A stretch of DNA of 57,232 bases from Mycobacterium sp. 1164985.4 (GCF_001668575.1 NZ_LZMD01000022.1:1-57232), one strand, 5' to 3'. Shown: positions 1 to 9,413, counted from the stretch's first letter. Notes: generated from the sequence alone by a model not told the origin. A program made the numbers and translations.

Positions 1-730
1 GGCCGAGCGGTGTGGGCGCGATCCCGACGCGCTGGAGCTCTCGCTCGGACACCTCGTCACCAAGGTCGACGGCGACCAGTTCGGCCAGTTGGGCCCCGCC
101 GACGCCGAGCGGCTGGAAGCCGTCGCCGAGCCTGCCCGCCCGCCTTGCCGCCGCCCGGCTGTGTCCGCCGATGTGAATGGGTATGTGCGCCAGGGGTTTC
201 GGATAACACATCGCGTTGTCGAAGTCGAAGAACTCGCCGTGGAAGCCGGCCCCCTCGGGGCGGTGCTGCCAGAGTAGTCGCAGTACGGCCAGCTGCTCGT
301 CGACGCGCCTGCCGCGGCTGCCGAAGTCCGCACCGCACGCCTCCACTTCCTCTTTGAGCCAACCCGCACCCACGCAGAGCCGCAGCCGTCCGCCCGAGAG
401 CGCGTCGACCGTCGCCACCCGCTTGGCCAGCACGACGGGGTGGTGGTTGGGCAGCACGAGCACGCCGGTGGCAAGCCCGAGCCGCTGGGTCTGCCCGGCC
501 AGGAAGGCGAGCAGGTCGAGTGGATCGGGTACGGCGCAGTCGGCGGGCAGTTCGACACGCCCCGACGCGTCATACGGATAGACGCTGGTGTAGCGCGTCA
601 TCAGCACGGTGTGCTCGACCACCACCAGCGATTCAAAGCCGCACGCCTCCAAGTGCTGTGCGAACGCCGCCATGAAGGCCGGGTCTGCGGTGACGCCGGC
701 TGCCACGGGCGCGACAACAGCGAATTTCAT
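1..730 (-). CDS. LLM-class F420-dependent oxidoreductase (Rv2161c-like family), 3' part missing or inverted
   Basis: Luciferase-like monooxygenase fold enzyme expected to use coenzyme F420 in the cytoplasm; its substrate cannot be told. The minus frame starts [17 protein letters not shown] and shows family landmarks: [16 protein letters not shown], the [12 protein letters not shown] strand, [20 protein letters not shown] and [22 protein letters not shown]. The frame stays open to the window edge (about 243 codons), but family resemblance stops near residue 220 (position about 70). The expected next block, [19 protein letters not shown], is present on the opposite strand in positions 14 to 70, so the end looks inverted (see findings). 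The ATG overlaps the upstream kinase stop as ATGA, which implies translational coupling. The call as an LLM enzyme is secure; the integrity of the 3' end is not. Confidence 0.75.
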   Translation of the reverse strand, partial: MKFAVVAPVAAGVTADPAFMAAFAQHLEACGFESLVVVEHTVLMTRYTSVYPYDASGRVELPADCAVPDPLDLLAFLAGQTQRLGLATGVLVLPNHHPVVLAKRVATVDALSGGRLRLCVGAGWLKEEVEACGADFGSRGRRVDEQLAVLRLLWQHRPEGAGFHGEFFDFDNAMCYPKPLAHIPIHIGGHSRAAARRAGRLGDGFQPLGVGGAQLAELVAVDLGDEVSERELQRVGIAPTPLG

Positions 731-2172
731 GGCAGCGGGGGCAGGCCGTTGCTTTCCCGGATGTCCCTGCGACATTCGCGGCGGGTCTGTCCGGTCTGTT
801 CCATGCACACCCGAACGGGTGACTCCTCGGCCACCGGCAGCGGTGGATCGGTCGCTTCGGTGGTGACGGTCGGAGTGGGTACGTCGCCTTCGGTCAGCGA
901 CCAGATCGTGGCGCCGGTGCTCTGCAGCGTCGAGCAGTAGGCGGTCGATCCGTCAGCGGTCTGGGCGGTGGTGCCCTCGGGAGAGCAGTTGGCCCCGATC
1001 ACCGCGGCGGAGTCGGCGGCCTGGGTCGACGACGTGGTGGTGTCGTCGTCCTCGGTCGCGGTGGTCGTGGCCGGGGTCCCGGTCGCGGTGGTGGTCGTCG
1101 ATGGTGGGGGTGGCGGTGGCGGAGGTGCGGGTCGCGCCGGTGACGACGCGGTGGTCGTCGCCGTGGATGGTGCAGCCGCGCGTTCCTCGCCGAAGTCGAA
1201 GGCGGCCACCACGACCGCGATCATCAGCAGCACCAGCAGCGCCAGCCCGATCAGCATGCGTGGCCGCCGCCACGACTTCGCCGGCCGGGTCGCGGCCAGG
1301 GCCCGCCGGGTGCTGTCGGGGTCCGCCGCGGCGGCACCGAGGTGGTGGCTCAGGGCTCTGGCGAAGTCCGCGCAACGCTCGAACCGGTCCTTCGGATTCT
1401 TCGACAGCGCCTTGGCCAGCACCGGGTCCAGATGCGCCAGGTCCGGGCGGTGCGAGCCGATCGCCGGTGGGGCGGCCGACAGGTGCTGGCTGATCACCAC
1501 GGCCGGATTCGAGTTGCGAAACGGCGGAGAACCGGTGAGGAGGTGAAATGCGGTGGCGGCCAACGCATATTGGTCGGCCCGACCGTCGAGCTGTTCGCCC
1601 ATCAACTGTTCGGGGGCGGCGTAGGAGACGGTGCCGACGGTCATATTGGTCGCGGTGAGCCCGCTGACGTCGTCCGCCCAGCGCGCGATCCCGAAGTCGG
1701 CCAACAGGATTCGTTGGTCTCCGGACTCGGGCCGGGCGAGCAGGATGTTGGCCGGTTTGACGTCGCGGTGCAGCAGACCACCCTGGTGCGCGTAGTCGAG
1801 CGCATCGGCGATGGCGGTGACGATCGCGGCGACATCGTGCGGGGGCATGCCGTCGGGGTAGCGCTCCTTGAGCAGTTGCGCGGCGTCGGTGCCGTCGACG
1901 TAGTCCATCGAGATCCAGATCTGGCCGTCGGCCTCACCGCGATCGTGGATGCCGACGATGTGCGGATGCCACAGTGTGGCCGCGATATCGGCCTCGCGCT
2001 GGAACCGCATGCGGTACTCGTCGTCCGCCGACACCGACGCGGGCAGCACCTTGAGCGCATCGCGACGGGGTAGGCGCGGATGTTGCGCGAGGTAGACCTC
2101 ACCCATACCGCCGGAGCCGAGCAGTCGCACGATGGTGTACCCGGCGAACGTCGCCCCCTCGGCCAACGGCAT
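727..2172 (-). CDS. pknF: Membrane serine/threonine protein kinase, PknF type
   Basis: Receptor-like Hanks kinase of 481 residues. The catalytic domain covers about residues 12 to 275: glycine loop [12 protein letters not shown]-anchoring K41, HRD at 135-137, DFG at 159-161, and an activation loop with [17 protein letters not shown]. One membrane segment spans about 306 to 324. An outer domain follows, starting with a Pro/Thr-rich linker (eight prolines in a row) and holding four cysteines (396, 413, 456, 467) that could form two disulfides. There are no PASTA repeats. The tail [17 protein letters not shown] matches, from memory, M. tuberculosis PknF, as does the start MPLAEG. The longer frame upstream would add 59 Arg/His-rich residues and is rejected. 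In M. tuberculosis pknF lies beside the ABC transporter gene Rv1747; here it sits between a flavoreductase and an LLM oxidoreductase. Confidence 0.85.
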   Translation of the reverse strand: MPLAEGATFAGYTIVRLLGSGGMGEVYLAQHPRLPRRDALKVLPASVSADDEYRMRFQREADIAATLWHPHIVGIHDRGEADGQIWISMDYVDGTDAAQLLKERYPDGMPPHDVAAIVTAIADALDYAHQGGLLHRDVKPANILLARPESGDQRILLADFGIARWADDVSGLTATNMTVGTVSYAAPEQLMGEQLDGRADQYALAATAFHLLTGSPPFRNSNPAVVISQHLSAAPPAIGSHRPDLAHLDPVLAKALSKNPKDRFERCADFARALSHHLGAAAADPDSTRRALAATRPAKSWRRPRMLIGLALLVLLMIAVVVAAFDFGEERAAAPSTATTTASSPARPAPPPPPPPPSTTTTATGTPATTTATEDDDTTTSSTQAADSAAVIGANCSPEGTTAQTADGSTAYCSTLQSTGATIWSLTEGDVPTPTVTTEATDPPLPVAEESPVRVCMEQTGQTRRECRRDIRESNGLPPLP

Positions 2173-2192
2173 GGCCGAATAGTACGAGACAA

Positions 2193-3296
2193 CTACAGAT
2201 CGAGTGTGAGATGAGAACCTTCGGCGCGTGAGATGCAGATCAGCATCAGCCCGTTGGCGCGTTCGGTGTCGGTGAGCAGTGTGTCGCGGTGCTCGACGGA
2301 GCCGTCCACCACCCGGGTGCGGCAGGTACCGCAGAATCCCTGCTGACACGAGTACGGGGGGTGCACTCCGGATCGGCGCAGCGCCCCGAGCAGCGTCTCG
2401 TCGGCGGCCACGTCGACGGTCTGGCCCGTCGAGGCCACCGTGACCGAGAAGCTCGCGCCGTCCTCGACGGGCGGGGCGGCGAACCTTTCGAAGTGCAGCT
2501 CGACGTTGGCGCGACCGACCAGGCGCTCGCGGACGGCGGTCAGCATCGGCGCCGGCCCGCAGGCGTAGACCGCGGTCCCGTCGGGGCAGTCGCCGAGCAG
2601 GTCGTCGGCGTCCGGCAGCCCGTCGACGTCGTCGGTGCGGATCTGGACGCGAGAGCCGAAGCGCGCGACCTCGTCCACGAACGGGAGGCTGTCACGGCTG
2701 CGGCCGGTGTAGACCATCGACCACTCCACGCCGTGGCTATGCGACAGGCGCAGCATCGGCAGGATCGGGGTGATGCCGATTCCGCCGGCGATGAACCGCA
2801 GTCGCCGGGTGGGCGAACCGTGACCGGGCACAGTCACCGGAAAGGCGTTGCGGGGTCCGTGCGTCGTGACGGTCGCGCCCACGCTCAGCGCCTCGTGCAC
2901 CTCGGTCGAGCCGCCGCCACCGTCGGGGATGCGCCGCACCGCGATGCGGTAGCGGTCCGCTTCGGCCGGATCACCGCACAGCGAATACTGCCGCACCAGC
3001 CCGCTGGGCAGCGTGATGTCGATGTGCGAGCCCGGATGCCATCGGGGCAGCGGTCGGCCGTCGGCGGAGGCCAGCGTCAAGGCCACCACGTTCTCGTCGC
3101 ACGCCACGACCTGCCGGTCGGCGACTCGCAGGAGGTGGGTGCGGTCGAGCTCGCGGGGAGGCGCGACGCGGCGCACGGCGCCGGCCAGCGCCTCCATCCC
3201 GTTGATCAGGGCGTCCGCGACGCCGATCAGCATGTAGCGCCGTCCCGGCCGCAGCGGATGGGCGGGCAGTTGCCGGTAGCGCTCCCGCAGCCCCAT
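2193..3296 (-). CDS. PDR/VanB-type flavoreductase with C-terminal [2Fe-2S] ferredoxin domain
   Basis: Electron-transfer protein of 367 residues that takes hydride from NAD(P)H through a flavin to a plant-type [2Fe-2S] cluster. Domains in order: flavin-binding barrel (about 52-150) with RQYSLCGDP; nucleotide-binding domain (about 160-275) with [13 protein letters not shown] and the YACGP motif; ferredoxin domain (about 282-367) with the cluster ligands in CQQGFCGTC and a fourth cysteine in LMLICIS. It starts at an ATG whose first base is also the last base of the preceding gene's stop; a GTG one codon earlier is possible. The overlap with the diiron-like protein upstream suggests it is that protein's reductase. 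This is inference from context; the reductase class itself is clear from the motifs. Confidence 0.9.
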   Translation of the reverse strand: MGLRERYRQLPAHPLRPGRRYMLIGVADALINGMEALAGAVRRVAPPRELDRTHLLRVADRQVVACDENVVALTLASADGRPLPRWHPGSHIDITLPSGLVRQYSLCGDPAEADRYRIAVRRIPDGGGGSTEVHEALSVGATVTTHGPRNAFPVTVPGHGSPTRRLRFIAGGIGITPILPMLRLSHSHGVEWSMVYTGRSRDSLPFVDEVARFGSRVQIRTDDVDGLPDADDLLGDCPDGTAVYACGPAPMLTAVRERLVGRANVELHFERFAAPPVEDGASFSVTVASTGQTVDVAADETLLGALRRSGVHPPYSCQQGFCGTCRTRVVDGSVEHRDTLLTDTERANGLMLICISRAEGSHLTLDL

Positions 3297-4273
3297 CACC
3301 GATGTGCGGCGCGCGCGGCGGGTGAGGTGGCCAGGTAGGCCACGGCCTGTGCGGTCGACCCTATGTCCTCGGGCGAGTAGCCGGGCCGGAAGTACGACAG
3401 GGTGTTCGCCCCGAACAGGGTCCGGAACCTCGGCAGCAGCCCGAGTTCAGAGTCCTGCATCCGCATGCGCTGCATCTGCAACCATCCGATGTCGCTGTTC
3501 GGGTCCGTCTTGAGCAGATACCAGGTGCCGCGCTGGAAGAACGTGAAGATCGCCGTCGCGGCGACCGTCATAGCCCGGATCCGGTCCGGGTAACTGTCGT
3601 GGAAGTAGACCGCGACGTCGTGGGCGACGCAGCGATGCTCGACCTCCTCGCTGCCGTGCCAGCGGAACAGGTCGACAAGGGTGGGGTGCGCGCCGTGGTC
3701 GTCCCAGGTCGAGTTCAGCGCGAAATCGCCGAGCACCGCGGTGTAATGCTCGATGGCGGCGATCAGCCACAGCCGTTCACACAGGTTGCTCAGGCGCCGC
3801 TGGGGATCGTCGAAATGCTTCGGCGCCAGGACTTTTTCGAACATGTAGCCGACGAGGTCGAGCATCGGCTTCGGGTCGACCCCGTTGCCGATAAGGAAAT
3901 TTTCGATGACGTCATCGTGGGCCGCGGCGTGGGTGGCCTCCTGCCCAATGAAACCGCGGATGTCGTCGGCCAGCTGAGGATCGCGCACCAGCGGCAGCGC
4001 CTCGTTGTAGGTGCGGACGAACCAGTGCTCGGCGGCGGGCAGCACCACGTTGAACAGGTTGATCATGGTGGAGGCCACCGGGTGGCCGGGAATCCACTCC
4101 AGCGGGACGCCGGTCAGGTCGAAATGCACCTTGCGGACCTGGATTTGGACGGGGCCCGGGTCCACCTCATGCGCGAACCGGCGCGGACGTAGGGGGCCCG
4201 CCGGCGGTACCGGCGAATGAGCCGTTGGCTGGGCCGCCATTCGAGCCGTAGAACGGGCCGGCGATCGTGGCAT
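3296..4273 (-). CDS. PF10118-type 'metal-dependent hydrolase' with a ferritin-like diiron ligand pattern
   Basis: A 325-residue protein of the family called predicted metal-dependent hydrolase. Its acidic and histidine residues repeat as E82, then E112-x-x-H115 (QEATH), E175 (IEHYT), then E210-x-x-H213 (EVEH). This E...ExxH...E...ExxH order and spacing is the signature of diiron four-helix proteins, so an oxygenase or oxidase role is at least as likely as hydrolysis. The start is the ATG at 4273, preceded by AAGGAGGAG at good spacing; a GTG eight codons upstream lacks such a site. The stop overlaps the start of the [2Fe-2S] flavoreductase, a plausible electron donor. Substrate unknown. Family call good; catalytic role inferred. 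Confidence 0.8.
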   Translation of the reverse strand: MPRSPARSTARMAAQPTAHSPVPPAGPLRPRRFAHEVDPGPVQIQVRKVHFDLTGVPLEWIPGHPVASTMINLFNVVLPAAEHWFVRTYNEALPLVRDPQLADDIRGFIGQEATHAAAHDDVIENFLIGNGVDPKPMLDLVGYMFEKVLAPKHFDDPQRRLSNLCERLWLIAAIEHYTAVLGDFALNSTWDDHGAHPTLVDLFRWHGSEEVEHRCVAHDVAVYFHDSYPDRIRAMTVAATAIFTFFQRGTWYLLKTDPNSDIGWLQMQRMRMQDSELGLLPRFRTLFGANTLSYFRPGYSPEDIGSTAQAVAYLATSPAARAAHR

Positions 4274-4360
4274 GTCGGCTCCTCCTTCGTGCCGCACAGT
4301 CTACGGGCAGCGGTGCTCCACCAGGTTTCAGGTTCGCGGGCAATGTCTATATCTGTGTCC

Positions 4361-5206
4361 ATGGTGGGGATCGACGACGTTCTCGGCTGGGCCAAACAGC
4401 AGGTGTCCGCCCGGGTGCCCAAGGCCGACCTGGATCAGCGCGACCCCGACTACATCCGTGAGCAACTGCCCGGGCTGTGGCTGCTGGCGTCGTTGTACTT
4501 CCGCGCGGAGGTGCGCGGCCTGGACCGCATCCCCGCCGACGGCCCGGTGCTGTTGGTGGGCAACCACAGCGGCGGGAACCTGCCACCCGACACATTCGTG
4601 TTCACGCTGGCCTTCAGCTCGTATTTCGGCGTCGAGCGGCCGTTCTACCAACTGGCGCACAACCTTGTGGTCTCGATGCCGGGCCTGGGTTCGCTGCGCA
4701 AGTTCGGCACCGTCGCCGCCAACCACGACAACGCGAAGCTGGCCCTGGAATCCGGAGGAGCCCTGCTGGTGTATCCAGGTGGGGACTACGAGGTGTTCCG
4801 GCCGTCGTGGGAGCGCCACGAGGTCGACTTCGGCGGCCGCAAGGGCTACGTGAAGCTCGCGCGCGAGGCGGGTGTGCCGATCGTGCCCGTTGCCAGCGTC
4901 GGTGGTCAGGAGGCCGCGCTCTTCCTCGACCGGGGTCAATGGTTGGCGCGGCTACTGATGGTGGACCGGTTGGCCCGCTTGAAGAGCGTGCCCATCCTGT
5001 TCGCCCCGCCGTGGGGGCTGACCGTCAGCGACTTCATCCCCCGGCTGCCGCTGCCGACGAAGATCTCCATCGAGGTGCAGGACCCGATCGACGCCGACGA
5101 CATCGCGGCCAGCGACGACGACGTCATCAACGACAAGGTGCTGACCAGCCTGCAGGCCGGGGTCGACCGGCTGGCCGCCGAACGACGCTTCCCGGTGTTG
5201 GGCTGA
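4361..5206 (+). CDS. Lysophospholipid/glycerolipid acyltransferase family protein
   Basis: Membrane-associated acyltransferase of 281 residues, probably moving an acyl chain from acyl-CoA to a glycerol or lyso-lipid. The active-site block is VGNHSGGNLPPD (H69, D77), a spacing seen in the MGAT-like branch rather than strict HxxxxD; the substrate-binding block LVYPGGDYEVFRP follows. The start is uncertain: the ATG at 4361 is used here, while an ATG at 4343 is in frame. Neither has a strong ribosome site, and TATATCT just upstream could be a -10 giving a leaderless message. It is divergent from the diiron-like gene, and an SRPBCC gene starts 4 bp after its stop, so the two are probably one operon. 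Confidence 0.75.
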   Translation: MVGIDDVLGWAKQQVSARVPKADLDQRDPDYIREQLPGLWLLASLYFRAEVRGLDRIPADGPVLLVGNHSGGNLPPDTFVFTLAFSSYFGVERPFYQLAHNLVVSMPGLGSLRKFGTVAANHDNAKLALESGGALLVYPGGDYEVFRPSWERHEVDFGGRKGYVKLAREAGVPIVPVASVGGQEAALFLDRGQWLARLLMVDRLARLKSVPILFAPPWGLTVSDFIPRLPLPTKISIEVQDPIDADDIAASDDDVINDKVLTSLQAGVDRLAAERRFPVLG

Positions 5207-5209
5207 ACC

Positions 5210-5644
5210 ATGAGAGTGCAACGCCAGTGCGTGATCGACGCCGACCGGGACCAGGTGTGGAAGGTGGTCAGCGACCCCGGGTGTTATCCGGAGTTCATGG
5301 CCAGCCTCGAACGCTGGGAGACGCTGAGCGATGATCCCGCCGGCCTCGGCTCCCGGTACACGGTGCATTGGAAGGTGGGTTCAGTGCCGATCGGCGGAAC
5401 CGTCGAGGTCGTCGAGTTCGATGCGCCGCGCGAGGTGTCGTGGATCGGGCTCACCGGGGTCTCCCAACGTGGCCGCTTCCGGCTGCGCGACACCGACGAC
5501 GGGCGCACCAAGGTGACGTTCCGGTTGTCCTACGAGTCCGCGGGCAACCTGCTCGGGCTGATCGCCGATCGGGTGGCCGCGCGACAGGTCGGCCGCACGA
5601 TGAGCCGGACGCTGACCAACCTGCGTCAGATGGTGGAGGGCTAG
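5210..5644 (+). CDS. SRPBCC (START-like) superfamily protein
   Basis: Small 144-residue protein with the helix-grip fold that encloses hydrophobic ligands. Seen: the opening strand and helix RQCVIDADRDQVWKVVSDPGCYPEFM, the central GSRYTVHWKVG strands, the VSWIGLTG strand, and a long C-terminal helix ending TLTNLRQMVEG. No catalytic residues can be assigned and there is no signal peptide. It directly follows the acyltransferase gene. Similar acyltransferase/SRPBCC neighbours occur elsewhere in mycobacteria (Rv2182c to Rv2185c region, from memory), so a role in lipid handling is a reasonable guess only. Confidence 0.75.
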   Translation: MRVQRQCVIDADRDQVWKVVSDPGCYPEFMASLERWETLSDDPAGLGSRYTVHWKVGSVPIGGTVEVVEFDAPREVSWIGLTGVSQRGRFRLRDTDDGRTKVTFRLSYESAGNLLGLIADRVAARQVGRTMSRTLTNLRQMVEG

Positions 5645-5791
5645 CTGTGCTAGCCGCACGACTCTCAGCGGAACTGCTCTGCTGTAGATGACCATGCTGT
5701 CTTAGAGCTGTGTCAATGTTGGTGTTTCCGGCCGGCACGCGGCCTATCGTTGGCGCATCGGGCAGGCCGGACTCGGATTGGCGGTGCTCGT

Positions 5792-8700
5792 ATGAAACCC
5801 GGTGGGGTGACGTGCGGAGCATGTGGCACGAGGCTGCATGAGGCGGCGAAGTTCTGCCACGAGTGCGGTTCGGCCGTCACGGCTGCCGACGAACCAGCCG
5901 AGTACAAGCAGGTGACCGTCTTGTTCGCCGATGTGGTCCATTCGATGGACATCGCGGCCACGGTGGGGTCCGAGCGACTTCGCGAGATCATGTCTGTTCT
6001 CGTCGACCGCGCAGCGCGCGTGGTGCACCGCTACGGCGGAACTGTCGATAAGTTCACCGGCGACGGCATCATGGCGTTGTTCGGGGCCCCAAAAGCTCTG
6101 GAAGATCACGCAATTCGCGCCTGCCTTTCTGCACTGAACATCCAGGAGCAAGCGCAAGATCTCGCCGCCGAGGTACGGCGACGTGACGGTATCGAACTAC
6201 AGCTGCGGATCGGCCTGAACTCCGGCGAGGTGATCGCCGGTCAACTCGGCTCGAGCGCGTTCGGTTACACCGCGATGGGCGAACAGGTGGGAATGGCACA
6301 GCGGATGGAGTCTGTCGCCCCGCCGGGTGGGGTGATGCTGAGCCAGTCGACCGCGCGGCTGGTCGAGAACAATGCCGTGCTGGATCGACTGAAATTCCTG
6401 GATGTCAAAGGGCGCCGCGATCCGCTTCCGGCGCGTCGTCTGCGGGCGATCAGCGTGCAACGTGGCCAGACCTGCCGGTCGGAAGTGCGCCTCATAGGGC
6501 GTCAGCGCCACATTCGCCTGCTGACGACGATGCTCGAGCGCGCGATCGCCGGCTCAGGCGGTGTTGTGGGCATCGTCGGGGCGGCGGGCATCGGTAAGAG
6601 TCGGTTGGTTCGCGAAGCTGCGGCGATGGCCAGTCGCCGCGGCGCGGAGGTTTTCTCGACGTTCTGTCAGTCCCATACCAGCGACATCGCCTTTTACGGC
6701 GCGGCGGGGCTTTTACGTGCGCTCTTTGAGATTGACGGCGTGGAACCCGAAACCGCACGGGAGCGCGTGCGTCAGCGGCTGTTCGACACGAACACCGAGG
6801 ACTTGGAGCTGCTCTGTGACCTGATAGGGATCGGCGAGTCCGGAATGGGCCCCGTCGCCATCGACCCGGACGCCCGGCGCCGACGGTTGGCGGGCGTGGT
6901 CCGGGCCGCCGCGCTGACGCGCTCAAGACCAACCGTCTACGTGATCGAGGATGCACACTGGCTCGACGACGTGAGCGAGCTGATACTCGCGGATCTCATG
7001 TCTGCCTTGCGACGGACACATTCGCTTGCGCTGCTCACCTACCGTCCCGAATACCGTGGCATCCTGACCGAGACGACCGGCTCGCAAGCCATACGTCTTG
7101 CGCCGCTTGTTGATTCCGAGATCTCGGCGTTGACGAAAGAACTGCTTGGCATCGACCCCTCGGTAGCAGGGCTGTATGCGGAGGTGGCCGAGCGGTCCGA
7201 TGGCAATCCGTTCTTCGCCGAGGAGATCGTGCGCGACCTGGCCGAGAGGGAGGTCCTCATTGGAACACCGGGGGCATACGTCTGCCGCGTTGACACCGCG
7301 CAAGTCAGTGTGCCGGCCACCGTACAAGCCACCATCGAGGCACGTATCGACCGCCTCAGCGGTGCCGCTAAGCGCACACTGCACGCGGCGGCGGTGATCG
7401 GCTCTCGGTTCGACGCGAACTTGCTCACCCGCATCGACCCCGCTGTTGGGCTCACAGAGTTGGTCGACGCGGAGCTCGTTGAACCGGTGATCGTCTCTCC
7501 TCGAGAGGATTATGCGTTCTGCCATCCCCTGATCCGCGCGGTTGCCTACGAGTCGCAATTGAGATCCGACCGGATCGCATTACACCGGCGGGTGGCAGCG
7601 GCCATAGAACTCCATGATCCGACAGCGGTGGAGGAGAACGCGGCGTTGATCGCGACTCACCTCGAGGCCGCTGGAGATCTTCGTGCGGCGTTCGAATGGC
7701 ACATGCGCGCGGCGACCTGGCTGACCAATCGCGATATCGGGGCGGCACGCGCGAGTTGGGCGCGGGCGCGCGCAGCCGCCGACCAAATGCCGCACGACGA
7801 CGCCGATCGCACGTCGATGCGCATCGCGCCGCGCACGCTGCTGTGTGCCTTCGGCTGGCGCACGGGGGGCGCCAGTGTCACTGACACCGGATTCGACGAA
7901 CTGCGCGAACTGTGCAGCGAAGCGGGCGATGAGATGTCATTGCTGATGGGCATGTCGGGAGTGCTCGTGGGGATGACTCTCAACCATCGGCTGCGCGAAT
8001 TATGCGCTCTGGCACCCGATTACATCGGCCTGCTCGAGTCGACCGGTGATCCTGCGCTGATCATGCTGGTAAACACGGCGAGCCACGGCATGCTCGAAGC
8101 AGGCGAGATCACTGAAGCGCTGAGGCTGTTCGAGCGCGCGATCGAAGTAGCCGACGGCAATATCACCCTGGGCAATTTTTTCTTTGAATCGCCATTGGCG
8201 TGGGCAACCACTCTGCGGGGCCTGGCCCGATGCAGCTTGGGCCATCCTGGCTGGCGCGAGGATCTCCGGGCGGGGCTCGCGATGGCGCAACAGGTGAAGG
8301 GGATCACCCAGGCTGCGGTGACCACGACCGCTTACGCGGTGGCAGTCATGAACGGCGCACTGGTGCCCGACTCAACGGCGCTGATGGATACGACCGACGC
8401 AGTTCGGACCGCCGAGCGCTGCGGCGATGACGTCTCACTGACGTGGGCACACGTGGCTCACGGCATCATGCTGGTTCGTTTGCCCGGCAGAAACCAGAAA
8501 GCCGGCTTTGAAATGCTGGCGAAGGCTCGTCAGCAAGCCTTCGGACACGGTGATCTGCTTACCGTGACCATGGCCGACGTCCAGATCGCGGAGTGCAAGG
8601 CTCAGACTGGAGAGCTCGACGGGGCGATCGATCTCGCCAGAGGGGTAGTCGCTCACCTGTCCGACTGCGGCGGGGTCATGTTCCGAACACCCGCGTCGAC

Positions 8701-8959
8701 CGTGCTGGCGGAATCACTCCTACACCGCAGGACCGAGCGAGATCTGCACGAGGCACAGGCAGCCATCGACGATCTCGCAGCCTGCCCTACGGAACCGGGA
8801 TTCGTTCCCAAAGAATTGGCGCTGCTGCGCTTACAGGCACATCTTGCAGATGCTAGGGGCGACCGAGGTGGCTATCGCGACTTCGCGAGGCGCTACAGCG
8901 CCATGGCGGCGTCGGCCGCCTTCGAAGGTCACATCGCGCAAGCCAAGGCAATGGCGTGA
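5792..8959 (+). CDS. Class III nucleotidyl cyclase-like / AAA-type ATPase / TPR-like regulatory protein
   Basis: Large 1055-residue cytoplasmic protein. Order: zinc ribbon (C8, C11, C22, C25); cyclase homology domain about 38-220 with metal-binding D47 (LFADVVHS) and D91 (DKFTGDG) and R171; NTPase domain from about 235 with Walker A GAAGIGKS (263-270) and Walker B VYVIEDAHWLDD; then a long helical, TPR-like C-terminal half. The position that in active cyclases holds the transition-state Asn (VNxAxR) reads VGMAQR, with G167. The ATG at 5792 is chosen because it directly precedes the zinc ribbon; a TTG 14 codons upstream is open. No typical C-terminal LuxR helix-turn-helix is seen. It stands alone, with AT-richer patches unlike its neighbours (around 8165), which may indicate transfer. 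Family call secure; cyclase activity doubtful. Confidence 0.85.
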   Translation: MKPGGVTCGACGTRLHEAAKFCHECGSAVTAADEPAEYKQVTVLFADVVHSMDIAATVGSERLREIMSVLVDRAARVVHRYGGTVDKFTGDGIMALFGAPKALEDHAIRACLSALNIQEQAQDLAAEVRRRDGIELQLRIGLNSGEVIAGQLGSSAFGYTAMGEQVGMAQRMESVAPPGGVMLSQSTARLVENNAVLDRLKFLDVKGRRDPLPARRLRAISVQRGQTCRSEVRLIGRQRHIRLLTTMLERAIAGSGGVVGIVGAAGIGKSRLVREAAAMASRRGAEVFSTFCQSHTSDIAFYGAAGLLRALFEIDGVEPETARERVRQRLFDTNTEDLELLCDLIGIGESGMGPVAIDPDARRRRLAGVVRAAALTRSRPTVYVIEDAHWLDDVSELILADLMSALRRTHSLALLTYRPEYRGILTETTGSQAIRLAPLVDSEISALTKELLGIDPSVAGLYAEVAERSDGNPFFAEEIVRDLAEREVLIGTPGAYVCRVDTAQVSVPATVQATIEARIDRLSGAAKRTLHAAAVIGSRFDANLLTRIDPAVGLTELVDAELVEPVIVSPREDYAFCHPLIRAVAYESQLRSDRIALHRRVAAAIELHDPTAVEENAALIATHLEAAGDLRAAFEWHMRAATWLTNRDIGAARASWARARAAADQMPHDDADRTSMRIAPRTLLCAFGWRTGGASVTDTGFDELRELCSEAGDEMSLLMGMSGVLVGMTLNHRLRELCALAPDYIGLLESTGDPALIMLVNTASHGMLEAGEITEALRLFERAIEVADGNITLGNFFFESPLAWATTLRGLARCSLGHPGWREDLRAGLAMAQQVKGITQAAVTTTAYAVAVMNGALVPDSTALMDTTDAVRTAERCGDDVSLTWAHVAHGIMLVRLPGRNQKAGFEMLAKARQQAFGHGDLLTVTMADVQIAECKAQTGELDGAIDLARGVVAHLSDCGGVMFRTPASTVLAESLLHRRTERDLHEAQAAIDDLAACPTEPGFVPKELALLRLQAHLADARGDRGGYRDFARRYSAMAASAAFEGHIAQAKAMA

Positions 8960-9002
8960 GCCCTAGGACCCCGGGGGCGTGGTGCGCAGCGCTCGATCCC
9001 GG

Positions 9003-9413
9003 TCAGCCGACCGGGGCCGGCGGCGGGGTGCCCGCGCCGGGTGCGCCCTGAATCGGAACCACGGGGGTGGGGGTCACGGTGGTGATGCCGTTGCGGCCGA
9101 CCGTCGGACCGCCCGAGGGCGCCTGCTCCGCGATCAGGTCCGCCGCCTTCTGGCTGCAGTCCAGCATCAGCAGCATCCGGCCGCCCGACGTGATCTTCTG
9201 CTGGTCCACCAGGCACTCGGCCTGTGGCAGCACGCTGCCCACCGAACCACCGAAGTAGGCCTTGACGCCCTGGGACTTGAGGATCTGCAGCGCCCGGTTG
9301 TACGGCTCGCCGACCACGTTGAGGCTGGGTTGCGACATCGCGATCCCGGCGCCGACCAGCGCCGCCGAACCGACGGCTGCGAGCCCGCCGCTCAGCACAA
9401 CAAGCTTGTTCAC
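9003..9413 (-). CDS. Exported PASTA-like small protein
   Basis: A 136-residue protein beginning MNKLVVLSGGLAAVGSAALV, a signal peptide or anchor, with possible cleavage near residue 25. The mature part NVVGEPYNRALQILKSQGVKAYFGG resembles one PASTA unit (V-G, conserved Ala-Leu helix, G near the turn), then a Cys pair (CLVDQQ, LDCSQ) that could be a disulfide, then a Pro/Gly/Thr-rich tail. It starts at a GTG with GAGGAG six bases upstream. It lies 77 bp downstream of malQ on the same strand. PASTA units bind muropeptides in PknB-type receptors; whether this one does is unknown. Confidence 0.7.
   Translation of the reverse strand: MNKLVVLSGGLAAVGSAALVGAGIAMSQPSLNVVGEPYNRALQILKSQGVKAYFGGSVGSVLPQAECLVDQQKITSGGRMLLMLDCSQKAADLIAEQAPSGGPTVGRNGITTVTPTPVVPIQGAPGAGTPPPAPVG

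Noticed and set aside
1099..1140. Short GGT/GGC-rich repeat
   Set aside because: It encodes the proline and threonine run of the PknF linker, so it is coding low-complexity and not a separate repeat element.
2173..2349. 59-residue N-terminal extension of the PknF-type kinase
   Set aside because: The extra part is basic and low-complexity, and the kinase family starts at MPLAEG.
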